Shown here: positions 1 through 7,707 of the stretch, piece after piece | Layout of the letters: each line of letters begins with the position of its first letter | How positions within the stretch are numbered: position 1 is the first letter of the stretch | From: Candidatus Hydrogenedens sp. | Lineage (GTDB): Bacteria; Hydrogenedentota; Hydrogenedentia; Hydrogenedentales; CAITNO01 | DNA: 32,127 nt | Direction: 5' to 3' | Assembly: GCA_012522755.1 (NCBI GenBank) | Contig: JAAYJV010000073.1 | Span: forward strand, 1-32,127 | Made by a program: the position numbers and the translations under genes | The notes under the pieces: generated by a model | Database searches by the model: none | Told to the model about the DNA's origin: nothing | The model's input: the letters and a program-made list of their open reading frames with translations, nothing else

Positions 1-63
1 CCGTTCCTTCGAACCAAGGGGACCCTGTTTCTTAGAGGTCGCTTTCTTCAATTCATTGCTCAT
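1..63 (-). CDS. 5' end of an unidentified gene, cut by the window edge
   Basis: Only 21 codons are visible. The peptide starts MSNELKKATSKKQG and is strongly basic. The ATG at 63-61 is preceded by a good ribosome binding site (AAAGGAG, about 8 bases upstream) and, further up, by a convincing promoter at 154-182, so this is probably a real gene with its own transcription start, separate from the secretion operon. Too little is present to assign a family. A Lys-rich, Ser/Thr-rich N-terminus like this is seen in many unrelated cytoplasmic and DNA-binding proteins. Confidence 0.6.
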   Translation of the reverse strand, partial: MSNELKKATSKKQGPLGSKER

Positions 64-77
64 ATCTGATCTCCTTT

Positions 78-105
78 GACACATAGATTATCATAAATCT
101 GTGTC
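78..105. promoter_or_regulatory. Imperfect inverted repeat in the leader of the gene at 1-63
   Basis: The arms GACACATAGATT and AATCTGTGTC pair around a short ATCATA centre, with a two-base bulge. The repeat lies between the promoter at 154-182 and the ribosome binding site at about 70-76. It could be an operator or a hairpin in the 5' leader. It is not followed by a T-run in the direction of transcription, so an intrinsic terminator is unlikely. Confidence 0.35.
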
Positions 106-153
106 CAAGAAAATCGGGGCCAGGTCAACCAGAGAAGTTACTTTTCTATCGTC

Positions 154-182
154 AGTATAACAGGAGGTTGAATATATGGCAA
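154..182 (-). promoter_or_regulatory. Sigma-70-like promoter for the gene at 1-63
   Basis: Read on the minus strand there is a -35 box TTGCCA (182-177), a 17-base spacer and a -10 box TATACT (159-154). Both hexamers match the consensus at 5 of 6 positions and the spacing is optimal. It lies about 90 bases upstream of the start codon at 63, leaving a 5' leader that contains an inverted repeat (78-105). This is the clearest promoter I see in the window. Confidence 0.6.
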
Positions 183-360
183 GAAGTAATTTGGGATTTG
201 AATGTGTTTTTTGGTTCAGAAAAATACGCTCAGGGCTGGAAAAGAGAGCTGAGGTTGGCACGGTGTATTGATAAAGAGTCAGTGGTCAGAGTGGACAGAG
301 CAGACATGTCATGACAATTGATCTTTTCTAAACGGTCACCTTCTTCCAGAAAGCACAGGA

Positions 361-2475
361 TTATTTAAACTCTTCAATGACAAGTTTTTCCAGCAGATTG
401 GCTGTGAGTTCCTCATCATCACGCAGTATGGGTTCGTCAATAAAGGGAGTGATGACGAGCATCAGCTGGCGGTCTGTTTTGTCTCTGTCTATATTCCGGA
501 AAGGGAGTCCGAGAATGGGAATATCCTTGAGGATAGGCACACCGTCTCGGACATGTTTTGTCTGTTTCAACTGCAGGCCGCCCAGGAGAACGGCCTGTCC
601 GTTTTTCGTGCGGCTCGTGGCTTTTGCCATGGTCGTGTCCACAACGGGATAACCATCTCTGATCTGAACCAGATGGCTGAGTTTGAGCATGATATCAAGC
701 TTCACGTCATCGTACTCATTGATATGGGGAAGCACTTCCAGTGTCACACCCACATCAAGAAAACGCACATCCTGAAGGACTGTATTGGTCTGACCGTCTT
801 TGGTGACAACGGTATAAGGCTCCTGTCGTGCATCGGAGAACATGGCCGGTTTGTTGTTCAAAGTATTGATGCGTGGTTCCGTAATGATACGGGTCTTGCT
901 GTCTGTGGAAATAGCCCGGATGATGGCATTGTAATCTGTCGTGTCCAGGCTTCCCAGCGACAGCTCTGAGAAAGGGGCTCCGGGCACGATGACGGGTGCC
1001 AGACTCATGATGCCTTCATTTTTAAGAAGCTGATTCCCGCCGAAAAGCGTCTTGTTGTCCTGGGCAACGAAATCAATGCCCAGTTTTTTGATGGTGTCAT
1101 CACTGACAGAAAGGAGTTTTGCCGCAATGGTAACCTGTTGCGGTACTTTGTCCCAGGCTTGCAGCATATCCAGAATGAGCGGTGCCCGGTTGGGTGTTGA
1201 GAAGAAGGAAACGGCTCTGTTTTCCATATCAATCTGATACTGCTCAGCACGATTGTTCAGAAGGGTGGTCAGCTTTTCTTCAAGGTCCAGGCTTTCAAGT
1301 TCCGCAAAGGCGAAAGTGTAGCGATAGGGTTTGCGCTCGCTGTCCATGGCGGCGATAATCTCGCGGATCCTGTCGATCCACATTTCCTCGGCTGTGACGA
1401 TGATGGCGTTGTTCCGGGAATCTATGACAACCATTCCCCGATGTCCCACGGTAAAGGCGGTTTTGTCATAAGCGGCCCGGGCGCCGGGTACGGCTCCTGT
1501 GGCCTGACCGCCTGGCGGGTCTCCGGCGGGCTGTCCTTGTGGATCAGCAGCAGCATAACCCTGATTCTGCTGTCTGCCCATGGGTGCTCCACCGGCACCC
1601 TGATCATAGTATCCCCCACCTCCGCCATAAGACTGGCTGCCGTAGCCTCCGCTCATCCCGTAGCGGCGGCGGCTGTCTTCGGAGAAGAGCTCTTCCAAGG
1701 TACGCCCCACCTCTTCACAGGAGGCGAAATTCAGTTCAAAAATCTCGGTGCGCACATCATCAGCGATATCAATCTCATTCAGTGCCTTGCGGATCTTTGC
1801 AATATTACCAGGGGTATCCGTCACTGTGAGAAACCGGCCTGTCTCATCGCCTGACAGGTGACCCGGCGGCTGGACGATTCCTTGCAAAAGGCTCATGGCA
1901 TCTTTGGAGCTCACCTGCTGCAATTCAAAGACCTCCGTGAGGAGGGTTTTGTCCATGGTATGGATACTGACAGCCAACTGTTCGAGAATCTCTTCTTTAT
2001 CACTGACCACGAGCTGGTTGGTTTCTTTGTTGGCATGGACCTCGCCCGTGTCACTCAGTTGTGTCCGCACAATATCCACCAGAGAGTCAGCGCGCACATT
2101 CTGGAGTGTAAAAGTAACGACATTGGCGGGAACACTTCGGCTGGTCGTGAATTCCCGGGCCGTCATAATGACAACGGTACCATCGTCCTGCTCCAGCAGC
2201 CGGAAGTCATAGGCCAGGGCAAGATGGCGCAATACATCCATGGCGGGCAGGTTTCTGGCATTGACCAGCACATTCATCTTGGCCACTTCCTGGGTCACGA
2301 TGATGTTCAATCCGGACATGTCGGAGATCATGGAGATCACCGCCGGCATGGGCAATGCGGCCGTGGCTTTGATGGTGACCGGATGTTCAGGCTGGGCGCT
2401 TGCCGTTACAGCCAGAATCATCAGAAGAAAGCCTCTGAACAAGGTATCAATAGGGTATTTCAACAAGGTTTCCAT
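361..2475 (-). CDS. gspD: Type II secretion outer-membrane secretin GspD
   Basis: 704 residues. It forms the outer-membrane ring through which folded substrates leave the periplasm. A hydrophobic signal peptide (about 1-27, ending TASA) is followed by an N0-type domain (about 32-108) and a series of N1-type ring domains (about 118-178, 181-240, 243-380). The secretin core runs from about 445 to 680 and includes the signature VPILKDIPILGLPF (646-659) followed by LMLVITP. Residues 273-335, inside an N domain, are a Gly/Tyr/Gln/Pro-rich low-complexity insert (1471-1659). The start overlaps the end of the upstream GspC-like gene by 29 bases, so translation is probably coupled. An AAAGG motif abuts this ATG, so the start could shift slightly; the signal peptide supports this region. 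Last gene of the operon. Confidence 0.95.
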   Translation of the reverse strand: METLLKYPIDTLFRGFLLMILAVTASAQPEHPVTIKATAALPMPAVISMISDMSGLNIIVTQEVAKMNVLVNARNLPAMDVLRHLALAYDFRLLEQDDGTVVIMTAREFTTSRSVPANVVTFTLQNVRADSLVDIVRTQLSDTGEVHANKETNQLVVSDKEEILEQLAVSIHTMDKTLLTEVFELQQVSSKDAMSLLQGIVQPPGHLSGDETGRFLTVTDTPGNIAKIRKALNEIDIADDVRTEIFELNFASCEEVGRTLEELFSEDSRRRYGMSGGYGSQSYGGGGGYYDQGAGGAPMGRQQNQGYAAADPQGQPAGDPPGGQATGAVPGARAAYDKTAFTVGHRGMVVIDSRNNAIIVTAEEMWIDRIREIIAAMDSERKPYRYTFAFAELESLDLEEKLTTLLNNRAEQYQIDMENRAVSFFSTPNRAPLILDMLQAWDKVPQQVTIAAKLLSVSDDTIKKLGIDFVAQDNKTLFGGNQLLKNEGIMSLAPVIVPGAPFSELSLGSLDTTDYNAIIRAISTDSKTRIITEPRINTLNNKPAMFSDARQEPYTVVTKDGQTNTVLQDVRFLDVGVTLEVLPHINEYDDVKLDIMLKLSHLVQIRDGYPVVDTTMAKATSRTKNGQAVLLGGLQLKQTKHVRDGVPILKDIPILGLPFRNIDRDKTDRQLMLVITPFIDEPILRDDEELTANLLEKLVIEEFK

Positions 2476-2878
2476 CCTTTTCCAGTTCGACGAGATTATC
2501 CGTTATGGCGACGACTTTATATCCTTCGATTTCCTCACCAATGGCATGAACACTGAGCGCATTGGTCTGCTTATGCAGAAAATAGGCCTTTCCGTTTCCG
2601 GCACCGCTCAAGACATAATCGCCCAGAGCACTGGAAGACTGACGCACCCGCGAGGCGGCCCGGCGTGTCTGAAAGATCTGTTTTCTTTCCAGACGATTGG
2701 CCTTGGCCTCGTCCGCCGTAGCCTCAAGACGTTTTACGACTTCCTGCCATTCTCGGCCTGGTTCAGGCAGTGCATTCTTGGTACGCCAGGGCGTTATACC
2801 GGCCAGAACCACACCGACTGAGATGGCCAGCAGAATATCAAGGGCGAAGAAAACTTTGATTGCAGAAGACAGCTTCAT
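2447..2878 (-). CDS. Short GspC/PilP-like inner-membrane clamp protein
   Basis: 143 residues. One N-terminal transmembrane helix (about 7-27) is followed by a charged helical stretch (about 40-75) and a small C-terminal beta domain (about 84-143, from SALGDYVLSG to LVEIPY) that resembles the HR domain of GspC and the equivalent part of PilP. That domain normally touches the N0 domain of the secretin, and gspD follows directly. Canonical GspC is about 270 residues and ends in a PDZ or coiled-coil domain; no such domain is present here. Its ATG overlaps the gspM stop as ATGA. The assignment rests on position, topology and the beta-domain pattern; sequence similarity is weak by eye. Confidence 0.75.
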   Translation of the reverse strand: MKLSSAIKVFFALDILLAISVGVVLAGITPWRTKNALPEPGREWQEVVKRLEATADEAKANRLERKQIFQTRRAASRVRQSSSALGDYVLSGAGNGKAYFLHKQTNALSVHAIGEEIEGYKVVAITDNLVELEKDGNLVEIPY

Positions 2879-3420
2879 GAGGCGCCTCCTGTGGTTTGAA
2901 TGACGGTAAGGGAAAACTGTATGTCAGAATCTTTGCGGGGAATGGTCATGGAGAACTTTTCAATATGCAGGGTCTCTTCTGATTTCACGAGGTAGATCAG
3001 GTAGCCTTCCAGCGCATCCATGGTCCCTTCGCCGAAAATGACGGCACCCCGTCCCCCGCCGCCCCGGCCTGTCACGCCATGATAGCCCAAGGGGCGGATA
3101 TCCTTGATGCGCAGGGCGTCACCGTCGCCTTTGGACGGGATGAGTGCGCGATACAGACGGGTGCTGGCCGTACCTCCTGTTTCCCGATCCTTATCGCTCT
3201 CCGGGGTGATGAGGGCATAACGGTCCCGGATGATCTTGTCATTCTGCACCAGGAGCGACAGTTTCCTATAGGTATCCGCCGCATTCTGCTGATCTTCCAG
3301 CAATTCCTGCCAGGCGAGTATGCGTGGCTCGATAAGGAACAAATAGAGGGCAGCGGCGAGGAGGACTACCGCTGTCCACCGTGCCAACCTGAGTTCCCGT
3401 TCTGTTATGCGATTGAGCAT
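2875..3420 (-). CDS. gspM: Type II secretion GspM/PilO-like assembly protein
   Basis: About 181 residues. A short cytoplasmic N-terminus precedes one transmembrane helix (about 15-31), a periplasmic coiled-coil-like segment, and a C-terminal ferredoxin-like region (from about 130) typical of GspM/PilO. It pairs with GspL in the inner-membrane platform. A Gly/Arg-rich run (GRGGGGRG) sits before the C-terminal domain. I chose ATG at 3420, which has AAGG at good spacing; an in-frame GTG at 3426 overlaps that ribosome binding site and is less likely. It lies 13 bases after gspL. Confidence 0.85.
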   Translation of the reverse strand: MLNRITERELRLARWTAVVLLAAALYLFLIEPRILAWQELLEDQQNAADTYRKLSLLVQNDKIIRDRYALITPESDKDRETGGTASTRLYRALIPSKGDGDALRIKDIRPLGYHGVTGRGGGGRGAVIFGEGTMDALEGYLIYLVKSEETLHIEKFSMTIPRKDSDIQFSLTVIQTTGGAS

Positions 3421-3433
3421 GGGCACCTTTCTT

Positions 3434-4708
3434 CTATTCCGTTTCCCAAAGGGCTAATTCTATCTGATAATCAATCAGTTCGGAGACATCCATGGTAACG
3501 AGAGGCATGGCAATGGGCCGTACCTGCTTGACTGTTTTAAGTTTTCCCAGCGCCTCCAGAAATCCGAAGAGATCGCGCCTGTTCTCCGCCTGGCCACCGA
3601 GACGGATACTGTGGGTACCGCCGTCAAAACTCACATAGTCCACGAGGATGCCATCAGGTGCCGCTGCGGCGATATCACTGAGGGCATTGAGCACCCGTGT
3701 TCTGGCCCGTCCCGCTTTCTGAGAGGCGAGAATGGCATCCATCATTTCCGAGAGACTTGTGGCCTGGGAGCCCAGGGCATCCGTTTCCATATGCACATAG
3801 TCGAGATACCGCTTTTCATGGCGATATACCACATCATTGAGCACAACCAGAAGTCCCACAAAAAGACTGAGAGAAAGGATGTAGAGCGCCCAGATGCGGA
3901 TGCGCCGCTGGATCAATTCATGGCGGCGAAAACTTTCAGGACGCAAGTCCACACTCTTATGAACATCGGCTGCTGCGGCTTCACTGAGAAGAAAAGCGAG
4001 TCCGTCGCCCAGAGGCCTGAGCGGAATCTCCAACGCTGCGGACAGGGCATCCCAGGCTCCTGACTCTTCCGAGGCGAGAAGAAAGATCTCTTCCGGGACA
4101 GGATGGCCTTGCTGCTCGAGATATTCCAAAAAGCGCCGGGTTTCCTCTCCCAGACCTTCCTTTGCAGTGTCGTAAAGATAAACACTGCGCTGTGCCACGA
4201 TACGCTCTTTATCGAGAAGAAGAAAATCCACCGCTTCACCGACCTGCAAAATCCACAGAGCCACAGTGTTAGTCGCCTGTTTCAGGGCGCCCTGATAGAG
4301 AAGGGCGGAACTGGGTTGCATGCGTGTGAAGGAGGAGGGCTTCAGTCCGTCGGTGAGTTCGTTATGAAGCAATGCTTTGGGAGCGGCAAAAAGCCACAGA
4401 TGCTGTCGCTGTTCATGGGCTTGGAGCAGCTGAAAATCACACTGTAATTCATCGGCGAGAAAGGGAAGCCGTTTCCTGGCTTCAAAGCCCGCCATCTGAC
4501 GCATCTCCTCGTCCTTCGCCTGAGGCAGATCGATAAGATAGCTGAAGAGGGCGGCCGACGGGAGGATCAGGGCGGCCGGACGCCTGGGAGAAAGAACTGT
4601 CAGCAATTCCTCCGTTGTCAGCGAGACGGTCTCCCCCTCTTCGTTCTTCCGCCAGCCGTGGCTTCCGTCAAAATAGAGGGTTATTTCTTCAGGGCGAAAC
4701 AAAGCCAT
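3434..4708 (-). CDS. gspL: Type II secretion GspL (PilM-PilN-like) platform protein
   Basis: 424 residues. The cytoplasmic N-terminal domain (about 1-260) has the layout of the actin-like GspL/PilM fold, which docks the GspE ATPase. A single transmembrane helix follows (about 271-291), then a periplasmic coiled coil and a PilN/GspL-type ferredoxin-like domain (about 330-424). The gene lies between gspK and gspM as in other T2SS operons. The ATG at 4708 has GGAGAAAG upstream. A 49-base gap separates it from gspK, the largest gap inside the operon. Confidence 0.88.
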   Translation of the reverse strand: MALFRPEEITLYFDGSHGWRKNEEGETVSLTTEELLTVLSPRRPAALILPSAALFSYLIDLPQAKDEEMRQMAGFEARKRLPFLADELQCDFQLLQAHEQRQHLWLFAAPKALLHNELTDGLKPSSFTRMQPSSALLYQGALKQATNTVALWILQVGEAVDFLLLDKERIVAQRSVYLYDTAKEGLGEETRRFLEYLEQQGHPVPEEIFLLASEESGAWDALSAALEIPLRPLGDGLAFLLSEAAAADVHKSVDLRPESFRRHELIQRRIRIWALYILSLSLFVGLLVVLNDVVYRHEKRYLDYVHMETDALGSQATSLSEMMDAILASQKAGRARTRVLNALSDIAAAAPDGILVDYVSFDGGTHSIRLGGQAENRRDLFGFLEALGKLKTVKQVRPIAMPLVTMDVSELIDYQIELALWETE

Positions 4709-4757
4709 TAAGCTTTCTCCGATGCTGGATTATTTTCCATGGTAATAACAGCTGTAT

Positions 4758-5813
4758 TCATATGATTGAACTGAATGAACTCACAGTCAGATTGCCTGCT
4801 CTGTCACGGAGCAGGGTTGCACGAAATTCACGAAGCATCGCCTCTTTTCTCAAGGCGACACGGATATATACCTCATAGCCCTGGGCCTCCCAGGCGATAC
4901 CCAGCCAGGATTCCAGACGCTGAACCACCATCTCTCCGTTGTTTCCCAGCAGCTGGGCCAGATCATTCACCGACTCAAAGGGCTTGTCGTCTTCCGTACC
5001 GAAGACACCGTCGGGCCCGCTTCGATGCTGGACGATGCGCTTTGCCATCTCTTCGGCGGTGCCGCGCGTATCAAAAAGCAAGGTCTCCATCAGGGGCCGC
5101 CACAGATGAGGACGGATGCCGTTGATATGGAGTTTTTCAAAGTTGTGAGCATGAAAATATTCACGCAGTCCCAGTTGCAGGATACCATCAGCATTATCAG
5201 CGGGAGAGGAAAATATCGCATCATCTTCATTGGGATCCAGAATACCGTTTCGGTTGCTGTCTTCCCCATGAAAGAGCTCCGGGCTGATCCCTTCCACATA
5301 GAGCAGCTCTTCAATGCGCCGGAAAGGAGCCGACCGTGCTTCATAGGGAGGCTTTTTACCGGCATAAGAAAAGTTGTACACCCCATGCTGGGCCGTACCG
5401 CGCCAGTCTTCAATGGCATTGACCAGAGTCTCTATTTCACTTTCGGAACAGGCAAGATCCTTGAGCACCGCCTGCAGCAGGAAACGGTTCGCCTTGTTCA
5501 ATGAAAATTTCGCATTGATGGGTACAATAGCCAGTTCCGTTTTGATGGCTTCACTGTCAAACCAGTCCGCTTCCACTTCCTCATAAAAACCGGAGTATCC
5601 CGTTGCAGGTTCCGCATCCAGCTTCCAGGCTGTCCAGAGAAGCAGGTCTTCGGCCAGACGGCGGAGCTGTCCGTCGCCATGACGGTAATTTTCTTCGGCA
5701 ATGTGAAGACGCACCCACCAGGCAACGCCAAGACAGATGGTGGACATGATGGACAGGGCGAGAGTCGCTGTAATAAGCATGAATCCGCTGTTTTTATTGT
5801 CCGGCCTGATCAT
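4758..5813 (-). CDS. gspK: Type II secretion minor pseudopilin GspK
   Basis: 351 residues, the large tip pseudopilin. The leader ends NSG/F (cleavage after Gly10) and mature position 5 is Thr instead of Glu, as is usual for GspK. Residues about 105-185 contain the helical GspK region (NAIEDWRG, then PFRRIEELL.VEGIS). Two acidic, Asp/Asn-rich loops stand out: EDSNRNGILDPNED (184-197), which looks like an EF-hand/dockerin-type calcium loop, and GPDGVFGTEDD (266-276). The ATG overlaps the gspJ stop as ATGA. GspI, GspJ and GspK together form the complex that starts the pseudopilus. Confidence 0.92.
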   Translation of the reverse strand: MIRPDNKNSGFMLITATLALSIMSTICLGVAWWVRLHIAEENYRHGDGQLRRLAEDLLLWTAWKLDAEPATGYSGFYEEVEADWFDSEAIKTELAIVPINAKFSLNKANRFLLQAVLKDLACSESEIETLVNAIEDWRGTAQHGVYNFSYAGKKPPYEARSAPFRRIEELLYVEGISPELFHGEDSNRNGILDPNEDDAIFSSPADNADGILQLGLREYFHAHNFEKLHINGIRPHLWRPLMETLLFDTRGTAEEMAKRIVQHRSGPDGVFGTEDDKPFESVNDLAQLLGNNGEMVVQRLESWLGIAWEAQGYEVYIRVALRKEAMLREFRATLLRDRAGNLTVSSFSSII

Positions 5814-6427
5814 GATGCGAACTCTCCCTGTATGGCCGGTGCGCTCACCAGTGCGACGACCCGTCCCGCTCCGCGCACATTACGGGTGAGCTTCAATTGA
5901 ATGGCTGCGGGCACAGCAGTCCGGGGCTCTTTCACCTCTCTCCAGGTGCTTCCATCGAGCCAGAGCAGTTCGGCATTCACCACTTCTTCCAGGAGTGTGG
6001 TGCTTTTATGTTTGCCAACAGGCAGGGAGAGGATGACGGGCGCACTTTTCCGTTGCAGGTCATAGGCGCCTGTCTCCTTGTTTTCCACGAGCAGATATTG
6101 AATATGTTCCAGCCCCTCTCCTGATGTGTCCCAGGCATGAAACTCCAGCAGAGTCTGAACATCTTTCTTCATGTTGAAAGGGAAATAGTCGCGGCCATCA
6201 CCCCGGTAAAGAGAGGTGATATCCGCTGTAAAGCGTCCCTGCACAGTCATGGCTTCCTGAGACGCTTCCGTGGCCCGCTGGATACGCTGCGCCGTTTCAA
6301 AGGAAACCCACAGACCTGTGAGCAATACGGTAAGCAAAATACCGAAAATGCTCATGGTCACAAGAATCTCGATGAGGGTGAATCCCTGCTCTCGTGATTT
6401 ATATGTGGGGCTCAGGGTCTGCGACAC
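5810..6427 (-). CDS. gspJ: Type II secretion minor pseudopilin GspJ
   Basis: 205 residues. The prepilin motif QG/FTLIE gives cleavage after Gly15 and the conserved Glu at mature position 5 (Glu20), followed by a hydrophobic helix to about residue 42. The length and the place between gspI and gspK fit GspJ. The start codon is GTG at 6427, with AGGTGA about six bases upstream; it overlaps the end of gspI by 16 bases. No ATG lies closer to the motif. Processing would need a prepilin peptidase (GspO/PilD), which is not encoded in this window. Confidence 0.92.
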   Translation of the reverse strand: MSQTLSPTYKSREQGFTLIEILVTMSIFGILLTVLLTGLWVSFETAQRIQRATEASQEAMTVQGRFTADITSLYRGDGRDYFPFNMKKDVQTLLEFHAWDTSGEGLEHIQYLLVENKETGAYDLQRKSAPVILSLPVGKHKSTTLLEEVVNAELLWLDGSTWREVKEPRTAVPAAIQLKLTRNVRGAGRVVALVSAPAIQGEFAS

Positions 6428-6810
6428 AATCTTTCACCTGTCAATGTTTTCACTTTATTTCTCCGTGTCCATTCCACAGAAGCGGTCACCTGCAGAAAGG
6501 GCGTATCTTTCACGGCGTTATAGTTCACCTTCCAGCGGAAACGATCCCAGGGCTCTTCAAACTGACCGGAATCGTTATGGCCCGGACTGTGCATGCCCTG
6601 TAACAGGGTCTCTTCCAGAAGACGCGAGGCCAGGGCATGGTCAATACTGAAGTAGCTGCTGTACAGACATACGTCAATGGCCTGCACCACCACAGCCATA
6701 CCCGCGCTGATAAGAGTGATGGTCACCAGCAGTTCCACGAGCGCGAAGCCCGGGGCATGTTTCCCGAGGCGTTTATGTGCATGATGAAACTGATTGGTTC
6801 TTCTAGGCAT
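6412..6810 (-). CDS. gspI: Type II secretion minor pseudopilin GspI
   Basis: 132 residues from ATG 6810, the usual size for GspI. A long basic, His-rich leader (21 residues) ends PG/FALVE, giving Glu at mature position 5 and a hydrophobic helix behind it. The C-terminal half (WDRFRWKVNY...VEW) fits the GspI beta domain. The start overlaps gspH by 8 bases; an ATG five codons upstream (6825) is possible but has a poorly spaced ribosome binding site. The open frame continues much further upstream inside gspH, and I regard that extension as a shadow. Confidence 0.88.
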   Translation of the reverse strand: MPRRTNQFHHAHKRLGKHAPGFALVELLVTITLISAGMAVVVQAIDVCLYSSYFSIDHALASRLLEETLLQGMHSPGHNDSGQFEEPWDRFRWKVNYNAVKDTPFLQVTASVEWTRRNKVKTLTGERLCRRP

Positions 6811-7285
6811 TTTTTTCTTCGTCATCCTTTTCAGCTTCAGGAATCTGCATGCGTCTTCCGGTCTTGTCTTCCAGGAGCACTCCCCCACCCTGAATTTCTC
6901 CATCAGGCATGAAACGCCACAGCAGCTGCATCTCATCGGCACCCAGAGCCTTCGCCTGCACACTCAGAATGACCGGTCGGCCCAAAGGCCCGTGATCCAC
7001 CTGCATGAAGTCCCCCGGTCTGTTCACGGGATCATACATCTCTTCAAAATAGACCCGCTGCTCCTCTTCATCCAGACGTGCACGTACTTCCCGCTTCTCC
7101 ATCCTGGCTTTAAGCGATGCCAGATCCATGGCACGGCGCAGGGTTTCCGATTCAAAACTCAACGCTGTCTTTTCCTGACGCTGGTGCATGCGCGGCAACT
7201 GGACGGCCACAAGCACACTCAGCAGCAGAAGCACCAGTGTGAGCTCAATGAGGGTGAATCCATTTTTTTCGTGGTTACAGGTCAT
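6803..7285 (-). CDS. gspH: Type II secretion pseudopilin GspH
   Basis: 160 residues. The leader MTCNHEKNG is cleaved before FTLIE (Gly9/Phe10), with Glu at mature position 5 and a hydrophobic helix to about residue 31. The remainder is very charged (many Glu, Arg and Lys), ends in an acidic tail (EAEKDDEEKNA) and is not strongly conserved, as expected for GspH. Assignment rests on the prepilin motif and on position between gspG and gspI. The start overlaps the gspG stop as ATGA. Confidence 0.85.
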   Translation of the reverse strand: MTCNHEKNGFTLIELTLVLLLLSVLVAVQLPRMHQRQEKTALSFESETLRRAMDLASLKARMEKREVRARLDEEEQRVYFEEMYDPVNRPGDFMQVDHGPLGRPVILSVQAKALGADEMQLLWRFMPDGEIQGGGVLLEDKTGRRMQIPEAEKDDEEKNA

Positions 7286-7707
7286 AAATCGAAATTGGTG
7301 ATATCGTCGGCTGTACCGATCTGTCCATCTTTTCCGGAACTGATGAGATCAAAATCAACGCCTTGTTCGGGCGGACAACGGTAATAGTATTCACGGCCCC
7401 AGGGGTCCATGAGCCGTTTACGTGTATAAGGTCCGTCCCAGCTCTGCTGGTTTTCCAGGTTCGCCGGAGCACGGTACAAAGCTTCAAGCCCCTCCTCCGT
7501 TGTGGGGAAACGACCCACATCAATATGAAAGCTGTCGAGCATGGTGGTGATGCTCTGAATCTCTGCCGTAGCCGCACGGGCCCGGGCCTTGTCCGGATTC
7601 CGCACCAGACGGGGCACAGCCACAGCCGCCAGCACGCCTATGATCAGCACGACGAGCATCAATTCAATCAGTGTGAATCCTTTTTGCGAACAGGACCGGC
7701 ATTTCAT
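7282..7707 (-). CDS. gspG: Type II secretion major pseudopilin GspG
   Basis: 141 residues, the repeating subunit of the pseudopilus. The leader MKCRSCSQKG is cleaved before FTLIE (Gly10/Phe11; Glu15 is mature position 5). The classical GspG features follow: FPTTEEGLEALYRAP, DPWGREYYYRCPP, and the calcium-site region SSGKDGQIGTADDI (about 123-136). The start forms ATGA with the gspF stop. The match to the family is full length and very clear. Confidence 0.97.
   Translation of the reverse strand: MKCRSCSQKGFTLIELMLVVLIIGVLAAVAVPRLVRNPDKARARAATAEIQSITTMLDSFHIDVGRFPTTEEGLEALYRAPANLENQQSWDGPYTRKRLMDPWGREYYYRCPPEQGVDFDLISSGKDGQIGTADDITNFDL

Larger units (their letters stand above)
64..360. other. 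Non-coding gap between gspD and the leftmost gene
   Basis: About 300 bases without a supported gene. It holds the promoter at 154-182 and the inverted repeat at 78-105. Next to the end of gspD I see only a 10-base palindrome (TGTCATGACA, 307-316) and a short imperfect 9-base direct repeat (283-300). I find no clear GC-rich hairpin plus T-run that would end the secretion operon here. Confidence 0.6.

Noticed and set aside
307-316. 10-base palindrome after gspD as a terminator or operator
   Set aside because: Short, no loop, no T-run and no second copy; could be chance.
1858-2556. Plus-strand open frame opposite gspD (232 codons)
   Set aside because: His/Gly-rich antisense translation of conserved secretin codons; no independent support.
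6412-6963. GspI starting at 6963
   Set aside because: The extra 51 residues overlap gspH, are Cys/Arg-rich and would bury the prepilin leader; ATG 6810 gives a normal leader.
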